Shown here one piece after another: positions 61,836 to 64,000 of a stretch of DNA of 64,000 bases. The DNA comes from Bacillus sp. FJAT-49711. Its GTDB lineage: Bacteria; Bacillota; Bacilli; Bacillales; Bacillaceae_C. The position numbers and the translations under genes were made by a program. Under the pieces are notes generated by a model, which did not search any database, was not told where the DNA came from, and worked only from the letters and a program-made list of their open reading frames with translations. Each line of letters starts with the position of its first letter. Position 1 is the stretch's first letter. The stretch covers positions 503,784 through 567,783 of the forward strand of contig NZ_JAGYPL010000003.1 of assembly GCF_018343715.1 (NCBI RefSeq), written 5' to 3'.

Positions 61836-62153
61836 TTATTTAGAATAACGCTCAGATAGTTTCTTTTTATGTGATTGAAATACTTCTTCCAAAGGGATAT
61901 TGTACTTATTCGCAATTACAATTAAGTTGCCTAATACATCCCCTAACTCCTCTGTTAACTCCTGTTTATTTTCCTCATAAGATCCACTTACTTCATCAGG
62001 TCTATCTCTACCAATCTCGAGGGCTCTTATTGCACGGGCAACTTCGCCAGTTTCTTCTGCCAAAAAGCCGATGCGAACAAATATGTCTAAATCAGACCAG
62101 CCCTTGCCTTCATAATAATCTTTCACCCATTCCTGAAATTCTGATACATTCAT
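61836..62153 (-). CDS. MazG-like nucleotide pyrophosphohydrolase
   Basis: The 105-residue protein has the all-alpha NTP pyrophosphatase pattern: FLAEETGEVARAIRALEI (E-E-x-x-E metal site) around 32-49 and ELTEELGDVLGNLIVIANKY around 68-87. Such enzymes remove non-canonical or excess nucleotides. I favour ATG 62153 (GGATGGTG upstream) over ATG 62165. It is divergent from the LOG gene, a frequent neighbour of nucleotide clean-up functions. Confidence 0.85.
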   Translation of the reverse strand: MNVSEFQEWVKDYYEGKGWSDLDIFVRIGFLAEETGEVARAIRALEIGRDRPDEVSGSYEENKQELTEELGDVLGNLIVIANKYNIPLEEVFQSHKKKLSERYSK

Positions 62154-62235
62154 TTCGTTCACCATCCGTTTCTACATTTAAAGCTTAACAAAATATTTTA
62201 ATTTATGATATTGTCAAAATGAAAGGTGGGATAGT

Positions 62236-62817
62236 ATGAAAAAAATAGCTGTATTTTGTGGATCAAGCAACGGAGTATCCGAAGCTTATATTGAAGGTGC
62301 AAAAAGGCTTGGCAAAGAACTGGCGAAAAGAAATATTGCCCTTGTATATGGGGGTGCAAGTGTAGGAGTTATGGGGGCAGTTGCAGATTCTGTTTTAGAA
62401 GAGGGTGGAAAAGTAATTGGTATAATGCCAAGCTTTCTAGAAAAAAGAGAAATATCTCATAAGAACTTAACACAACTCATTGTTGTTGACTCTATGCATG
62501 AGAGAAAAGCAAAAATGGCCGAATTGGCAGATGGATTTATAGCTTTGCCAGGAGGGCCGGGAACATTAGAGGAGTTTTTTGAGATTTTTACTTGGGCTCA
62601 GTTAGGACTTCACCAAAATCCTTGTGGACTTTTAAATATTAATCATTATTTTGACCCGCTTATTACTTTATTTAATCATATGGCAGATGAACAGTTTTTA
62701 CATGAAAAATACCGTTCTATGGCTCTTGTAGATACTGAGCCGCAAGGACTTCTCGATCAATTCAATATATATGAACCACCAACCTTAAAAACTTATATTA
62801 CTGAAAAACAAATTTAG
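62236..62817 (+). CDS. LOG family / TIGR00730 Rossmann-fold nucleotide phosphoribohydrolase
   Basis: The 193-residue protein starts KKIAVFCGSSNGVSEAYIEG and carries the LOG signature PGGPGTLEEFFE at about 97-108, with E in GTxxE. LOG proteins (B. subtilis YvdD, plant LONELY GUY) split adenosine monophosphate-type nucleotides into base and ribose phosphate. ATG 62236 has AAAGGTGGG upstream. It is transcribed alone and ends at a hairpin at 62888-62930. Confidence 0.92.
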   Translation: MKKIAVFCGSSNGVSEAYIEGAKRLGKELAKRNIALVYGGASVGVMGAVADSVLEEGGKVIGIMPSFLEKREISHKNLTQLIVVDSMHERKAKMAELADGFIALPGGPGTLEEFFEIFTWAQLGLHQNPCGLLNINHYFDPLITLFNHMADEQFLHEKYRSMALVDTEPQGLLDQFNIYEPPTLKTYITEKQI

Positions 62818-62887
62818 CCATCCTATTATCAACTTTATAATAAGATGTTTACACAAAGCTACGGAACTATGAGCATACAAAAAAAAG

Positions 62888-62930
62888 TGAATTCATTTTG
62901 AAAAATGTCTTTCAAATGAATTCATTTTTA
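62888..62930 (+). terminator. Terminator of the LOG gene
   Basis: TGAATTCATTTTGAA / TTCAAATGAATTCA, about 14 bp with one bulge, is followed by TTTTTA. The stem resembles the aspS terminator at 43694-43731. Confidence 0.75.
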
Positions 62931-63071
62931 TTAAAAGTCCCTAACAGCAGATCTAGGAAAATACAACTTATTCATAATGTTAGGTAGAGTTCAGTTCTTT
63001 CACTCCATTCATTATCTTCGGCATCACTAATCTATGTTCCCCTCAGTCGACCTTTATTGTACAACCTGTCA

Positions 63072-63104
63072 AAAAGAACCAATCAATTGCTGATTGGTTC
63101 TTTT
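63072..63104 (-). terminator. Terminator of the WrbA-like gene
   Basis: AAAAGAACCAATCA / TGATTGGTTCTTTT is a 14-bp perfect stem with a 5-base loop and T on both sides, 15 bases after the stop. Confidence 0.85.
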
Positions 63105-63118
63105 CATATAATCTATAC

Positions 63119-63781
63119 TTATTGATTTCCTTTTTTAACCCACTCTGCAACTGTCACAGTACGTTTAGCTTGATGCTTAACAGCAGCTTGAACGTCTTCA
63201 ATCATTTTTCCATCTTGTCCAACTGTTACGCTTGTTCCATATGGATTTCCGCCTGCTCCAAATAATACTGGATCAGTGTAACCAGGAGTGGCGATAATCG
63301 CACCCCAGTGCATCATGGAAGTATATAAGGATAACAAGGTAGCTTCTTGGCCACCATGTGGATTTTGTGCAGATGTCATAGCACTTACTACTTTATTCAC
63401 TGTCTTACCTTGCGCCCAAAGCCCACCTTGAATATCTAGGAACTGTTTCATTTGTGATGGCATATTACCAAAACGTGTTGGGACACTAAAGATAATGGCA
63501 TCTGCCCATTCAAGGTCATCTGATGTAGCTACCGGAACATCCTTCGTAGCATCTACGGTTGCCTTCCAAGCTTCGTTTCCTTGAATGACTGATTCAGGGG
63601 CTAATTCTTGTACTTTTAAAACCTTAACCTCAGCACCTGCTTCTTTCGCTCCTTCTTCTGCCCATTTTGCTAATTCATAGTTAGTTCCACTCATACTGTA
63701 AAATACGACTGCTAATTTAACGTTTGACATATTTTCCATCTCCTTTGGTTTTTTTCCAAATAATTTATCTAAAAATCCCAT
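63119..63781 (-). CDS. NAD(P)H:quinone oxidoreductase, WrbA-like flavoprotein
   Basis: The flavodoxin-like fold is complete: LAVVFYSMSGTNYELAKWAE (FMN phosphate loop) near 24-43, FSVPTRFGNMPSQMKQFLD around 99-117, and the HGGQEATLLSLYTSMMHWG block near 144, then PVLFGAGGNPYGTS. WrbA-type enzymes reduce quinones by two electrons. ATG 63781 has AAGGAGAGG upstream and gives a head MGFLDKLFGKKPKE; a second good site precedes ATG at MSNVK. It is the intact member of a family of three in the window, the other two being decayed. Confidence 0.9.
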   Translation of the reverse strand: MGFLDKLFGKKPKEMENMSNVKLAVVFYSMSGTNYELAKWAEEGAKEAGAEVKVLKVQELAPESVIQGNEAWKATVDATKDVPVATSDDLEWADAIIFSVPTRFGNMPSQMKQFLDIQGGLWAQGKTVNKVVSAMTSAQNPHGGQEATLLSLYTSMMHWGAIIATPGYTDPVLFGAGGNPYGTSVTVGQDGKMIEDVQAAVKHQAKRTVTVAEWVKKGNQ

Positions 63782-64000
63782 TTATTACGTCCTCTCCTTA
63801 ATTAATAACTTTTAAAAGAACCCCCTTCATAGAAATGAATGACATTCATATAGCAGGAATTTTATAATACGTTTAGTTCATACATCTCTATATAGAGATA
63901 ATTGAGGTAAATTAGTATTTAAGATTTTACCTTATCTATACTATGCCTCTCTAATTTAATTCCTAATCAGTATATTATCACTTAGTATATCTCTATTTCA

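Overview
The window is AT-rich DNA from a Bacillaceae-type Gram-positive bacterium. The evidence is strong AGGAGG-type ribosome binding sites, many TTG and GTG starts, T-box leaders, a pbuE-type purine riboswitch, a cre site, a BmrR-type promoter, and products that match Bacillus families (HflX, PbuE, AadK, YfkAB, Erm(D)-like methylase). The genus cannot be fixed from the sequence alone. No rRNA, tRNA, prophage or CRISPR array was seen.

Layout. 1-5.5 kb: end of a kinase-like gene, a T-box-controlled trpS, a Uma2 nuclease, a BNR-repeat surface protein and an Erm(D)-type rRNA methylase. 5.7-7.8 kb: an IS200/IS605 element whose tnpB carries two frameshifts; it sits between the erm gene and its RLR leader peptide. 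7.8-13.4 kb: small metabolic and resistance-like genes (GNAT, rpiA, nucleotidyltransferase, GrpB, VOC) and a MarR/MFS pair with a frameshifted transporter. 13.6-15.2 kb: hflX behind an antibiotic-type attenuator with an RLR leader peptide. 15-25 kb: GrpB, AbrB, aldo/keto reductase, an orphan eukaryote-type HisA, DinB, a broken C39-like gene, pbuE under a purine riboswitch, a NERD protein behind two identical palindromes, and a 103-bp tandem repeat array. 25.7-29.1 kb: SHOCT/DUF6220/two-component module. 29.4-35 kb: aadK, a divergent PRPP synthetase paralogue, and an ABC-F gene with an attenuated leader and upstream ORF. 35.3-37.1 kb: ECF sigma/anti-sigma operon. 37.2-38.6 kb: two decayed copies of a WrbA-like gene, whose intact copy lies at 63 kb. 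39.6-45.4 kb: YfkAB, a methyltransferase, a bmr/bmrR-type efflux pair, and an archaeal-type aspartyl-tRNA synthetase under an Asp T-box with an Asp/Asn-rich leader ORF. 45.5-50.1 kb: alcohol and aldehyde dehydrogenases and a second ECF operon. 50-58.5 kb: SulP transporter, Ca2+ P-type ATPase, a second DUF6220/two-component module and an ATPase. 58.6-64 kb: O-methyltransferase, GH76 glycanase with a cre site, MazG, LOG and WrbA-like proteins.

A theme is intrinsic defence against ribosome-targeting drugs. Erm, HflX, ABC-F and AadK are all present. The first three have leader RNAs that share the same short element (ACGGGATnnGTnTGyCC), and erm and hflX share RLR-type leader peptides. The most notable observations are the erm leader split by an insertion sequence, the frameshifted Erm tail, the Asp/Asn-codon-rich ORF overlapping aspS, and a guanine-type residue in the pbuE aptamer with a matching change in its terminator.
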